A stretch of 64,000 nt of DNA from Lapidilactobacillus achengensis (lineage in GTDB: Bacteria; Bacillota; Bacilli; Lactobacillales; Lactobacillaceae). Shown here piece by piece: positions 1-7,506 of the stretch. The stretch's first letter is position 1, and the number at the start of each line of letters is the position of its first letter. The position numbers and the translations under genes are program-made. The stretch covers positions 124,001-188,000 of the forward strand of contig NZ_RHOV01000002.1 in the NCBI RefSeq assembly GCF_003946655.1, given 5' to 3'. The notes under the pieces were generated by a model. That model was not told where the DNA came from. It worked only from the letters and a program-made list of their open reading frames with translations, and made no database searches.

Positions 1-217
1 CGAAAACGCCTCTGACCACCTCGCATTGGGCGCCGCCTATCCGTTTTCAATCAAGAACGGAACCAACATGACCAAACTCGCCTTACAAAAGGCCGGGTTG
101 AACAGCAGCCAGATCCATGTGGACTTTATGGTCGGTTCCGCCGAAATGAACATCGACGGCATTACCAAAAGCGGCGCGGTCGTCCCACTATTCCGCCAAG
201 GCAACTGGGTCGAATGA
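1..217 (+). CDS. M29-family aminopeptidase, C-terminal end (partial)
   Basis: Only the last 71 or so codons lie in the window; the reading frame is open from base 2 to a TGA at 215-217. The segment reads NASDHLALGAAYPFSI, then HVDFMVGSAEMNIDG and a final VVPLFRQGNWVE. This is the characteristic C-terminus of the metallo-aminopeptidase M29 family (AmpS/PepS/aminopeptidase T), in which the HVDFM histidine and aspartate help bind the two metal ions. The family removes N-terminal residues from peptides in the cytosol and is part of peptide use in lactic acid bacteria. The stop overlaps the start of the next gene by four bases (ATGA). The truncation is caused by the window edge. Confidence 0.9.
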   Translation, partial: ENASDHLALGAAYPFSIKNGTNMTKLALQKAGLNSSQIHVDFMVGSAEMNIDGITKSGAVVPLFRQGNWVE

Positions 218-399
218 GTAGCGGCTGGTTGATGCTTAGCGGCGCCATGATCATTTTCACCTGTTTTGCCGCCGGGATCACTTATATGAATTGGACCCGC
301 CCGCGCGACCGAAAACTCTTTCTCAGCATCACCGTGGTATTGTTGCTGGGCACCCTCTTCTGCCTGTGGCAACTTTTCCAAGGCATGGGCACGCTTTGA
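214..399 (+). CDS. Small two-segment membrane protein
   Basis: A 61-residue protein starting at ATG 214 inside the stop of the aminopeptidase gene, so it is probably translationally coupled to it. It has two hydrophobic segments, about residues 3-25 and 34-55, separated by a short charged loop (TRPRDRK), as expected for a small hairpin membrane protein. No family was recognised. The overlap with the upstream gene and the clean hydrophobic pattern support a real gene; its function is unknown. Confidence 0.6.
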   Translation: MSSGWLMLSGAMIIFTCFAAGITYMNWTRPRDRKLFLSITVVLLLGTLFCLWQLFQGMGTL

Positions 400-440
400 G
401 CGCCGAGCCACAATTCCGAACCAACAGATGCCAATTCAGA

Positions 441-469
441 TTGCTTAACCAGCCAAAAACCATTATAAT
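441..469 (+). promoter_or_regulatory. Sigma-70-type promoter of the tRNA-Arg/A-element unit
   Basis: TTGCTT at 441-446, a 17-base spacer and a perfect TATAAT at 464-469. Predicted transcription start is near 476, a few bases before the tRNA 5' end at 483. The transcript would run through the tRNA and three A-elements to the terminator at 934-966. Confidence 0.7.
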
Positions 470-482
470 TAGTAGGTATTTC

Positions 483-556
483 GCGGTGATAGCTCATCTG
501 GATAGAGCAACGGCCTCCTAAGCCGTAGGTGGAGAGTTCGAGTCCCTCTCACCGCA
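483..556 (+). tRNA. tRNA-Arg (anticodon CCT)
   Basis: A 74-base cloverleaf. The acceptor stem pairs GCGGTGA with TCACCGC, the D-arm pairs GCTC with GAGC, and the anticodon stem ACGGC/GCCGT encloses CTCCTAA, giving anticodon CCT, which reads AGG as arginine. The T-arm has the loop TTCGAGT. The T-stem GAGAG/CCCTC contains one A-C mismatch at the fourth pair. CCA is not encoded. A sigma-70-type promoter lies just upstream and an A-element starts one base after the discriminator base. Confidence 0.93.
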
Positions 557-557
557 T

Positions 558-681
558 AGAGTGCGAGCCAGCCCGGGTAGCTTCTGAGCATTAACCTAGC
601 TAGGATTTTGGAAGCGGGTTTCGCTTCCGGAATCCTAGCGTAGTTAAGCGCAAGAAGCTGGGCTGGCGAGCACGTTTCAAA
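558..681 (+). repeat. A-element A1
   Basis: First of three tandem copies after the tRNA. It begins AGAGTGCG and ends CACGTTTCAAA. The 5' outer arm (GCCAGCCC, a GGGT bulge, AGCTTCT) pairs with AGAAGCT-GGGCTGGC near the 3' end. The inner stem TAGGATTTTGGAAGCG pairs with CGCTTCCGGAATCCTA, with T-G wobbles. The constant loop CTAGC/GCGTA lies between them. This copy defines the orientation called forward. Confidence 0.85.
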
Positions 682-685
682 TCAG

Positions 686-810
686 AGAGTGCGGAGCGAG
701 GATGGGTGGCTGTGAGCATTAGCCTAGCAACAGTTTTGGTGGCGTACTTTGCCACCGGAACTGTTGCGTAGCTAAGCGGAACAGCCAATCCTCGCGCAGC
801 ACGTTTCAAA
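686..810 (+). repeat. A-element A2
   Basis: Same design as A1 but with different arm sequences: outer GCGAGGAT-GGGT-GGCTGT pairs with ACAGCC-A-ATCCTCGC, middle TTAGC pairs with GCTAA, inner AACAGTTTTGGTGGC pairs with GCCACCGGAACTGTT. The CTAGC/GCGTA loop is unchanged. Separated from A1 by four bases. Confidence 0.85.
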
Positions 811-936
811 AGAGTGCGGAGCGCAACGGGTTGACTTCGAGCACTAGCCTAGCTCTTGCTTTGGAAGCCGCACTTCGCTTCCGAAACAAGAGCGTAGCTA
901 AGCACAGAAGTCAGTTGCGCTCCGCGCGTTTCAAAA
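811..936 (+). repeat. A-element A3
   Basis: Directly abuts A2. Outer arms GGAGCGCAAC-GGGTT-GACTTC and GAAGTC-A-GTTGCGCTCC, inner arms around TCTTGCTTTGGAAGC and GCTTCCGAAACAAGA. Its 3' TTTCAAAA runs into the A-run of the terminator at 934-966. Confidence 0.85.
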
Positions 937-966
937 AAGCAATCACAGCCCCGTGATTGCTTTTTT
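934..966 (+). terminator. Rho-independent terminator after the tRNA/A-element array
   Basis: Stem GCAATCAC/GTGATTGC with loop AGCCCC followed by six T. The A-run before it makes it potentially bidirectional, so it could also end the minus-strand acetyltransferase transcript (stop at 1010). Confidence 0.85.
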
Positions 967-1009
967 CGTGTCGATTGCCGGCGCCACGCCATTAATCATC
1001 TGGCGCCAT

Positions 1010-1594
1010 TCATTCAGGTAGCACTTTATCTGCCGCGGTCAGCGCGCGCAACACGTGACAAGGATTGCCCACCGCGATCACATTCGCGGGGATATCCTTG
1101 TTGACCAAACTCTTGGCGCCAATAATGCTACCGTGGCCGATCGTCACGCCAGGCGTGATCGTCACATCGCCGCCGATCCAAACATCATCTTCGATCGTGA
1201 TTGGCAGCGCCTCTTCCACGCCGGTGCGCCGCTCGATCGGGTCGAAAGTGTGATTAGCGGTGTACATGCCACAATTGGGCCCAATCAAGCAATGTTCGCC
1301 AATCGTGATTTTGCCCTCATCCATCAGAAATGCATTTCGATTGAGGAAAGAATTCGCGCCAATCGTTGTATGATTACCATAATCCACCCAAATCGGGTTG
1401 ATGATCACCACACTGGCCGCCATTTCAGGGAAAAGCTGCGGTAACAGCTCAGCGCGTTCGGGGCTGTAAGTCGGTAATAAATTGATCTGGTGGCAGAGAT
1501 CCATCGCCTTTTTCCGGTCGGCGACCAACTCAGGATCGCCATTGGGATCATACCACTCGCCAGCAAAACTCTTCTCTTTTTCAGTTCGCACCAT
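1010..1594 (-). CDS. Sugar O-acetyltransferase (maltose/galactoside acetyltransferase family)
   Basis: A 194-residue left-handed beta-helix acetyltransferase. Residues 1-60 form the usual helical maltose-acetyltransferase N-terminal domain (KSFAGEWYDPNGDPEL). Residues from about 65 onward carry the hexapeptide repeats (TTIGANSFLN, ITIGEHCLIGPN, VWIGGDVTI), with the catalytic histidine in TANHTFDP and the closing VNKDIPANVIAVGNP. Members transfer acetyl groups from acetyl-CoA to sugars such as maltose or galactosides, thought to detoxify non-metabolisable sugars. The start is supported by AAGGAG six bases upstream. The length is normal for the family; the exact sugar cannot be told. Confidence 0.92.
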   Translation of the reverse strand: MVRTEKEKSFAGEWYDPNGDPELVADRKKAMDLCHQINLLPTYSPERAELLPQLFPEMAASVVIINPIWVDYGNHTTIGANSFLNRNAFLMDEGKITIGEHCLIGPNCGMYTANHTFDPIERRTGVEEALPITIEDDVWIGGDVTITPGVTIGHGSIIGAKSLVNKDIPANVIAVGNPCHVLRALTAADKVLPE

Positions 1595-1704
1595 AATTTC
1601 TCCTTAATAAATTGATTTCTAACATTACCATAAAGAACCAGCGGGTGATTGTCAATCAACTTTTTCCTGAGATGCGGCAACGGACTTCTTTCATTGTCCC
1701 TAAT

Positions 1705-1748
1705 AAAAAAGCAAGGACCAATGGGAATCTCCTTGGTCCTTGCCTTTT
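1705..1748 (-). terminator. Rho-independent terminator downstream of array A6-A5-A4
   Basis: Perfect 11-base stem GCAAGGACCAA/TTGGTCCTTGC at 1711-1721 and 1733-1743. On the minus strand it is followed by TTTTTT. It closes the transcript that runs from the beta-glucoside operon through the A-element array. Confidence 0.85.
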
Positions 1749-1759
1749 CGAACTCTTGA

Positions 1760-1883
1760 TTTGAAACGTGCTCGCCAGCCCAGCTTCTTGCGCTTAACTA
1801 CGCTAGGCTTCCGGAAGCGAAACCCGCTTCCAAAATCCTAGCTAGGTTAATGCTCAGAAGCTAACCGGGCTGGCTCGCACTCT
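1760..1883 (-). repeat. A-element A4
   Basis: Full-length copy on the minus strand (plus-strand reading starts TTTGAAACGTG and ends CGCACTCT). The outer arms match those of A1 (GCCAGCCC/GGGCTGGC). The inner arms differ by one mismatch (TAGGAT against AGCCTA). Confidence 0.85.
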
Positions 1884-1886
1884 GTT

Positions 1887-1936
1887 TTGAAACGTGCTGC
1901 GCGAGGATTGGCTGTTCCGCTTAGCTACGCACTCTG
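1887..1936 (-). repeat. A-element A5, internally deleted
   Basis: Only the 3' third of an A-element of the A2 type remains: from TTTGAAACGTG through the outer arm to GCTTAGCTACGC, where it jumps directly to the terminal ACTCT. The missing part includes the inner hairpin and the whole 5' half. The break falls at a GC shared by both sides, consistent with slippage or recombination across the hairpin. Confidence 0.75.
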
Positions 1937-1938
1937 TT

Positions 1939-2063
1939 TTTGAAACGTGCTGCGCGCAACTGACTTCTGCGCTTAACTACGCTCTTGTTTTGGAAGCGAA
2001 GTGCGGCTTCCAAAGCAAGAGCTAGGTTAATGCTCAAAGTCAACCCGTTGCGCTCCGCACTCT
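1939..2063 (-). repeat. A-element A6
   Basis: Full-length copy of the A3 type (outer arms GGAGCGCAAC/GTTGCGCGC, inner CTCTTGCTTTGGAAGC). Its 5' end on the minus strand lies five bases after the stop codon of the Eis-like gene (2068-2070), with only AAAC between. Confidence 0.85.
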
Positions 2064-2067
2064 GTTT

Positions 2068-3264
2068 TTAAAAATAGTCCCAGAGCATTGGTTTGTTGGG
2101 GTAGGTCAGGCTGGCTTGTAGGCGGTCCAGGGTTGCTGGATCGGCTTGCAGATCAGTGCCGGCCTGTTGCAATTCGCGCAAGCTGCGGTAGCCTAAAACG
2201 ACTTTTGTCAGCTGGCGGGTATCGATACGCAGATCGACTTGCTCGGCGGCGCTGGGCTTCAGTTGACCTTGACCAGCGGTGACGGTCAGTTCCCAAACAC
2301 CCGCGTTTTGCGGATAGAAATCGTCGCTGATCGTCATGGTGATGGGTTGCGCCAAATCGGCGGTAAACTGCCAATTCGCTAGCAGCGCCGGCCAGTTCGC
2401 CACCGCGGCCATCATATAAGGCTGGATCGTCGTCTGAACCTGATAAGACTCAGGCAGCCAGTCATTATGCGGCGCTTGGTTGCTGCTGGTATAGCTGAAG
2501 GACTGATAACTGCTGACATGTTTCCCAACGAAAGTCCACAAGCGTGTCTGCGCGGCGGAACTGGTCGCCATCAACTCCACAACCCGAAACTCGGTCCCAG
2601 GTTCGCGCTCATACAGCAGATAGCCATCAAGCTCACCAGTTTCATCCTTGGATAAAGCCAGTTCCCAGCGCGAATGTTTACTGAAACGATAAGCTTGCCA
2701 CCAATCCGGGCGGGTCACCCCACCTTGTTGACTCTGGAAATTGGCTTGATAAAGCCGAGCCATTTCCGGTAAATGCGCGGAAAAATCAGCGCGCACCACA
2801 GAGCCGGTTTGGTTTTTCGGTAAGCGGGGGAAATTAGCGGCGGTCAGTTGATACTTGACCTGATCGAAAACCTGTTCAAAGCCGAAGCGGCGATAAAACC
2901 TGAAGGAGAACGGCGCTAGATAGGATAAGTAAACCCCATCTTGAGCCATTTGGGCATAAGCCGCCTGCATCAACTGACTGATCGCGCCTTGACCACCGAA
3001 TTCCGGATAAGTCGCCACGTAACCGATCCCAGCCATGAGCAAGCTGCGTCCATGCCAGTTCACAGGTAAATTGGTGACCATCAAGCCACTTTTGACCTGG
3101 CCGGCATCGTCGAGCAACACAAAGACATGGCTGTGCTTAGCCAAAACCATAAACTTCTCACGGCGACCAGCATTGCTGGGGCGATCGAACGCGTAATAAC
3201 AAAGCTCTAAATACTGATCGAGGAGCGCTTGGTCAGCTTCTTGGAGCAAAACGACCTTGGTCAT
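2068..3264 (-). CDS. Eis-like GNAT N-acetyltransferase with SCP2-type C-terminal domain
   Basis: A 398-residue protein with the layout of the Eis family: a GNAT domain in about residues 1-150 (acetyl-CoA loop around GIGYVATYPEFGGQGAISQLM, then YLAPFSFRFYRRFGFEQ), a second GNAT-like fold in the middle, and a C-terminal sterol-carrier-like domain (about 290-398, VDLRIDTRQLTKVVLGYRSL). The C-terminal carboxylate in this family acts as the catalytic base; here the chain ends LWDYF. Eis-type enzymes acetylate amines, including aminoglycosides in mycobacteria; the Lactobacillus substrate is unknown. The start overlaps the glucosidase stop by four bases, so it belongs to the beta-glucoside operon. 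Confidence 0.88.
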   Translation of the reverse strand: MTKVVLLQEADQALLDQYLELCYYAFDRPSNAGRREKFMVLAKHSHVFVLLDDAGQVKSGLMVTNLPVNWHGRSLLMAGIGYVATYPEFGGQGAISQLMQAAYAQMAQDGVYLSYLAPFSFRFYRRFGFEQVFDQVKYQLTAANFPRLPKNQTGSVVRADFSAHLPEMARLYQANFQSQQGGVTRPDWWQAYRFSKHSRWELALSKDETGELDGYLLYEREPGTEFRVVELMATSSAAQTRLWTFVGKHVSSYQSFSYTSSNQAPHNDWLPESYQVQTTIQPYMMAAVANWPALLANWQFTADLAQPITMTISDDFYPQNAGVWELTVTAGQGQLKPSAAEQVDLRIDTRQLTKVVLGYRSLRELQQAGTDLQADPATLDRLQASLTYPNKPMLWDYF

Positions 3265-4715
3265 TTCTGTTCTCCTAAGTCCTCACCATTGCTGGCAATG
3301 ACCTGTTTGTACCAATAGAAACTGTCCTTCGGATAACGCGCCAGATCTTTCTCGCTTTCTTCATCGCGATTGACATAAACAAAGCCGTAACGCTTGCGGT
3401 AACCATTGAGCCAGCTGAGTAAGTCCGTGAAGCTCCAAGTGGTGTAACCGATAACGTCAACGCCATCGCTAATGGCTTCGTGGATCGCCTTCACGTGTTC
3501 GCGCAAGAAGTGGATCCGATAATCATCATGGATCTCGTGATCAGCTTCTAAGGTGTCGAACGCGCCCAACCCGTTTTCCGTAATCAAAACTGGCAATTGA
3601 TAACGACTATTGATCCGCCGTAACGCGATCCGCAAGCCGATCGGATCGATATTCCAATCCCAATCAGTTTTTTGCAAATAATCGTTCTTAGCCATCTTGA
3701 ATAAGCCGGGAACACCGGATTCTTTCGAGGTCCCCTTCTTACCAGAAGTATTCTCCGCCGCCATGCCCACACCATCTAACGGATTGGCCGCCACGGTGTT
3801 GGTCTGGTAGTAGTTCAAGCCCATGAAATCAGGATGAGACAATGGGTCTTTTAACAACGCGTCGTCCGCTTCGGTGATTTCAGGCGCTAGACCTTGTTCT
3901 GTCTGCCATTTCCGGATCAAATCAGGATAATGACCGAAAACATACATATCCATCCAATAGTAAGAATTGAATTGTTCCGCATTATCCGCCGCCAGTTGAT
4001 TGATTGGCGCCGCATCAGCTGGATAAGCTGGACTATAAGCGAAACTTGGTCCAATTTGACCTTGATAACCATGTTCGTGGAAATATTTGATCACCGTCGC
4101 GTTGACCAAATTACCGATATGATTCGCCGCATACATCCGTTTAGGATCCTTAACTGCTGGTGGATGACTGGCCATCAAATAGCCATGTTGCATAAAGATA
4201 TTCTGTTCATTCAAGGTGACCCAATAACGAACCCGATCGCCATAGCGGTCAAACAGGGTTTTCGCGTAATTCAAGAAATCAGGAATAATTTCCCGAGATT
4301 CCCAACCACCATACTCATCCTGCAACGCTTGAGGCAAGTCCCAGTGATAAATCGTTACCACAGGTTCGATCTTATGCGCAATCAGATCATTGATCAAATC
4401 GTCATAGAACTTCAAACCAGCTTCATTCGGTTCGCCTTTGCCATTAGGGAAGATCCGCGTCCAAGCAATGGAGAAACGATACGCCTTCAAGCCAGCTTCA
4501 GCCATCAGGTCAACATCTTCTTGATAACGATGATAGTGATCAACGGCCACATCACCATTGGTTCCTTCGTAAGTCTTGCCAGGGATCCGGACGAACTTAT
4601 CCCAAACTGATAGACCCTTACCGCCTTCGCGGTAGGCCCCTTCGATTTGGTAAGCAGCCGAAGCAGAGCCCCACAAGAAACTCTTAGGAAAAGCGGTCAA
4701 TTCTTTGTGTTCCAT
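3261..4715 (-). CDS. 6-phospho-beta-glucosidase (GH1)
   Basis: A 484-residue glycoside hydrolase family 1 enzyme that cleaves phosphorylated beta-glucosides delivered by a PTS. The N-terminal signature FLWGSASAAYQIEGA is present, the acid/base glutamate lies in TLNEQNIF, and the nucleophile in LITENGLG. The segment SWLNGYRKRYGFVYV carries the lysine and tyrosine that bind the 6-phosphate, which separates it from plain beta-glucosidases. I chose ATG 4715 because GGAGGCGAAAG lies just upstream and family members start near MxxxFPKSFLWG; a longer frame to 4769 lacks a binding site. It is the penultimate gene of the minus-strand PTS cluster. Confidence 0.95.
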   Translation of the reverse strand: MEHKELTAFPKSFLWGSASAAYQIEGAYREGGKGLSVWDKFVRIPGKTYEGTNGDVAVDHYHRYQEDVDLMAEAGLKAYRFSIAWTRIFPNGKGEPNEAGLKFYDDLINDLIAHKIEPVVTIYHWDLPQALQDEYGGWESREIIPDFLNYAKTLFDRYGDRVRYWVTLNEQNIFMQHGYLMASHPPAVKDPKRMYAANHIGNLVNATVIKYFHEHGYQGQIGPSFAYSPAYPADAAPINQLAADNAEQFNSYYWMDMYVFGHYPDLIRKWQTEQGLAPEITEADDALLKDPLSHPDFMGLNYYQTNTVAANPLDGVGMAAENTSGKKGTSKESGVPGLFKMAKNDYLQKTDWDWNIDPIGLRIALRRINSRYQLPVLITENGLGAFDTLEADHEIHDDYRIHFLREHVKAIHEAISDGVDVIGYTTWSFTDLLSWLNGYRKRYGFVYVNRDEESEKDLARYPKDSFYWYKQVIASNGEDLGEQK

Positions 4716-4849
4716 TCTTTCGCCTCCGATATTTAGAAACCTGTTCAAATTCACCGACAGATCTAACAATCTAGCGGATCAGGAAGATTCCGCAAATCAA
4801 TCAAATCAAACATCCATCAGATTGACCGCAGAAACCAGATCAACCAGAT

Positions 4850-5263
4850 CTAGTATGATTCTTCGATCTGCGTCAACATTTTGCGGAAATCACGACGCCG
4901 CATCCAACCCATGAGCCAACCAACGACCATGTTGTTGACTTGCCGCATCCAGCTCTTCGCTTCAACGTGTTCTTCATAAGTCAATTCCGTCTCATGATCA
5001 CCGATCGCCTTGATATCATAGCTGACCAAGAACTTGGTTTGCGTCGATTGTGTTTCATAATGATACGCTTCATTGGGCACTAATTTGGTGATCAACAATT
5101 TAGCCGACGTCGTGTTATTGAACTTCTTAACATAACTAAAGCCATCCAATTGATCCTCAGTTACATCAGTACCAGTTTGCTTGCGAATGTCATAGAGAAC
5201 TGAATCGATGATCTTGTGGTAAAAATAGTTACTAGGAATATTTAATTTCTGCACGAGTTTCAT
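4850..5263 (-). CDS. DUF3284 protein
   Basis: A 137-residue protein resembling the DUF3284 family: an SRPBCC-like alpha/beta chain starting MKLVQKLNIPSNYFYHKIIDSV and ending in a basic helix (GWMRRRDFRKMLTQIEE). Such proteins are repeatedly found in Lactobacillales cellobiose and beta-glucoside PTS operons, but their role is not established. The start overlaps the end of the upstream membrane-protein gene by four bases. It is followed by 134 bases without a gene before the GH1 start. Confidence 0.85.
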   Translation of the reverse strand: MKLVQKLNIPSNYFYHKIIDSVLYDIRKQTGTDVTEDQLDGFSYVKKFNNTTSAKLLITKLVPNEAYHYETQSTQTKFLVSYDIKAIGDHETELTYEEHVEAKSWMRQVNNMVVGWLMGWMRRRDFRKMLTQIEESY

Positions 5264-5547
5264 TTCTTAGTCCCCTTCTTCTCTGTGGTAGTGACATCAG
5301 CATCATCGGGGCGCGCCGTTTTAGGATCATGTTCGCGAACATACTCGGCGTCAGCCTTTTTGTTCTCTTCAGCGACCTTGGCGCTATACACCTTTGAATC
5401 ATGACGAAACAACCAGAAACCAAGAGCGGCAATGATCAAACCAGTAAACATGATTCCTGAGCGAATATCAGTCGCGCCAGGACCAGCCGGGCTGATCATG
5501 ATGGTCAGAAAGCCCAAGGTCATTATCAATAAACCGCGGCGAGGCAT
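5260..5547 (-). CDS. Small membrane protein of the PTS operon
   Basis: About 95 residues, starting at ATG 5547 that shares its A with the TAA of the preceding gene. Two membrane segments lie at about residues 5-20 and 29-46 with a glycine/proline-rich loop between them, followed by a long charged cytoplasmic tail (VYSAKVAEENKKADAEYVRE) ending in lysines. A longer frame begins at 5589 but would overlap the preceding gene. No family recognised; the tight overlaps on both sides show it is part of the operon. Confidence 0.7.
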   Translation of the reverse strand: MPRRGLLIMTLGFLTIMISPAGPGATDIRSGIMFTGLIIAALGFWLFRHDSKVYSAKVAEENKKADAEYVREHDPKTARPDDADVTTTEKKGTKK

Positions 5548-5771
5548 TATTTTTCTACCCCAGCCTGGAAGTAAAGCACCATGCCCCAAGATTGCGCCTT
5601 GATCAAGGATTTCGCTAATTTTGCGGCCGCTTCCAAGTCGTCAGCAGTGGTCTCAAAGACTAATTTCATGCCATTCTTGCTCTTGAGCTTGAAGGAAACA
5701 CCATTTTCATTGTAGCTGTTTAACAGGTCGATAATCTTGTCTTGAGAAATCGGTGCGTTTAAAAAAATCAT
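5547..5771 (-). CDS. Small protein of the PTS operon, unknown function
   Basis: A 74-residue soluble protein (start MIFLNAPISQDKIIDLL, end GMVLYFQAGVEK) with a predicted beta-alpha-beta-beta-alpha pattern. GGAGATC precedes the ATG. I do not recognise the family. A TATAAT at 5814-5819 on the minus strand lies about 40 bases upstream and may give this gene and those after it their own promoter, although no good -35 box is seen. Confidence 0.65.
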   Translation of the reverse strand: MIFLNAPISQDKIIDLLNSYNENGVSFKLKSKNGMKLVFETTADDLEAAAKLAKSLIKAQSWGMVLYFQAGVEK

Positions 5772-5953
5772 AATTTTGATCTCCTTTGATTTGTCATAAA
5801 TATTTTTATTACCATTATAGGATAAGCCATTTCACCGCTCGAATGCAACAATTCTGGATAATTTATCGGTTAAATTTACCCCAAATTTCGGCGTTGATTT
5901 GCGCGAGGATCCGGCAAGATAAGCGCGATGATTTAGGAAAGCGCTCTTTTTAA

Positions 5954-5997
5954 GTTAGAAAGGGCCAGCAGATCAATGACCTGCCAGCCCCTTTCTA
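5954..5997 (-). terminator. Hairpin after the PTS IIC gene
   Basis: Stem AGAAAGGG-CTGGCAG/CTGC-GGCCCTTTCT about 30 bases after the IIC stop. There is no long T-run, so it may be a partial terminator or mRNA-processing hairpin that lowers expression of the downstream genes. Confidence 0.5.
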
Positions 5998-6029
5998 GAT
6001 AACTTAATCAAACTTATTCAGTTTTGTAA

Positions 6030-7397
6030 TTAAGCTGCTTGTTCTTCGTCAGCAGCCATCCGACTTGAAGCAAGAACGAATGGTAACCAGATGAAGAAGG
6101 CAATAACGATGTTAACCAAAGCTAACACGGCAGCACGCCAATCAAAGTTCGTGGCCAACCATGCCAGTAATACTGGTGGAGTGATCCAAGGAACAGAGAT
6201 TGTGACTGGGCTAACCCAATGAGCTGCAGTTACAAAGTAAGCAATGATTGTGTTAACAACTGGAGCCAAGATGAATGGAATGAAGTAAATTGCATTCAAG
6301 ACAATTGGCAAACCAAACATAACAGGTTCGTTGATGTTGAACAGACCAGGCGCTAACGCTAATTTAGCGACAGCCTTTTCATCAGCACGTTTTGAGAAAA
6401 TCAAAATTGCTGCCAACAGAACGATCGTACCACCAGAACCACCAAACCATACGTAAGCATCAAATGAGCTACGAGTCCAGTAGTATTGTGCTTGTTTGCC
6501 ATCAATCAAAGCTTGGATGTTCAAGTTCTGTGTTGGTGTCCAAACACCTTCCAAGATAGGGCCCAAAACGTTTGGTCCGTGAATACCGAAGAACCAAAGA
6601 ATTTGAACTAACAAGGAAACTAAGATAACTAAGCCAGGGCCTTGGCCTAACTTCATCAATGGCGCTTGGATCGTTGCATTGATCCAGTCACCGAAGACTT
6701 GGCCAGTTAACTTGTTGAACAAGTAGTTAAGGATCGCAACCCCAAAGATCGCAGCCATAGAAGGAATCATAGCTGTAAATGCTTTAGAAACTGCAGGTGG
6801 CACTGTATCAGGCATCTTGATTGTGATGTCTTTATGCAGTAACCAGATATAGATAACAACTGCTAACCCACCAAGAATCATGGCAGTGAACAAAGCAGCT
6901 GAGTTCAATTGACCAAAAGCGAATAAATTGCTGATAGTTACTGTTTTGCCATCAACTGCTGCATTAGCATCAGTAAACATTTTAGCAACACTAGATGACA
7001 ATGGTTTAGCCAAAGTCAAACTTGTTGAGCTGTTGATTGACAGGAAGAACGCGGATAATGAAACCAGAGAACCGCCTAAGCCATCAGCATGATAGTTCTC
7101 AGCCAAGTGGTAGCCCCACATTGCTGCGAAGAAGACTGCGAAGATTCCTAAGGAACCGTTTGAAACCAAGCCATCAATCGCAACGATTGGTTGAATCGCA
7201 TTAACAAAACCAGTCCAGCCCCATTGAGTTGGGTATGTTTGCAACAATGCGTTCAACAAAGTTGCTAACGAACCAGCCATGGTGATTGGCATCGTAGAAA
7301 TGAAGCCATCACGTAAAGCGACTAACCAAGGAATAGAACCAATTTTTGTTGCAACTGGCACAACATATTTCTCAAGCCAATTTACAATCCCTTGCAT
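6030..7397 (-). CDS. PTS system lactose/cellobiose-family IIC permease
   Basis: A 455-residue polytopic membrane protein, the sugar channel of a lactose/cellobiose-family PTS. It begins MQGIVNWLEKYVVPVATKIGS and has the typical 8-10 membrane segments. The family motifs PITMAGSLATLLN near the N-terminus, GIHGPNVLGPILEGVW in the middle and NINEPVMFGLPIVLN near residue 360 are present; the NEP motif is part of sugar binding. The start at 7397 has GGAGGTTAT upstream; the longer frame to 7454 does not. No IIB gene is adjacent, so IIB must come from elsewhere. Confidence 0.95.
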   Translation of the reverse strand: MQGIVNWLEKYVVPVATKIGSIPWLVALRDGFISTMPITMAGSLATLLNALLQTYPTQWGWTGFVNAIQPIVAIDGLVSNGSLGIFAVFFAAMWGYHLAENYHADGLGGSLVSLSAFFLSINSSTSLTLAKPLSSSVAKMFTDANAAVDGKTVTISNLFAFGQLNSAALFTAMILGGLAVVIYIWLLHKDITIKMPDTVPPAVSKAFTAMIPSMAAIFGVAILNYLFNKLTGQVFGDWINATIQAPLMKLGQGPGLVILVSLLVQILWFFGIHGPNVLGPILEGVWTPTQNLNIQALIDGKQAQYYWTRSSFDAYVWFGGSGGTIVLLAAILIFSKRADEKAVAKLALAPGLFNINEPVMFGLPIVLNAIYFIPFILAPVVNTIIAYFVTAAHWVSPVTISVPWITPPVLLAWLATNFDWRAAVLALVNIVIAFFIWLPFVLASSRMAADEEQAA

Positions 7398-7506
7398 AAA
7401 TATAACCTCCAAAATAAAAGCTAACCCATATTTTCGGTCTTTCGACCAACCCAAAAAATAAAAAATAGCTAAAAACTAGTTAGAACTAAGTGCTAAACAT
7501 AGTTGT

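Noticed and set aside
558-936. CRISPR array
   Set aside because: The tandem units have no constant spacer length, each unit is itself a long hairpin, and no cas gene is in the window.
1010-1594. Plus-strand frames over the acetyltransferase and many similar long frames opposite real genes (for example 3894-4610, 36524-37039, 38811-39581)
   Set aside because: They lie antisense to clearly recognisable genes, lack ribosome-binding sites and show no protein-family features.
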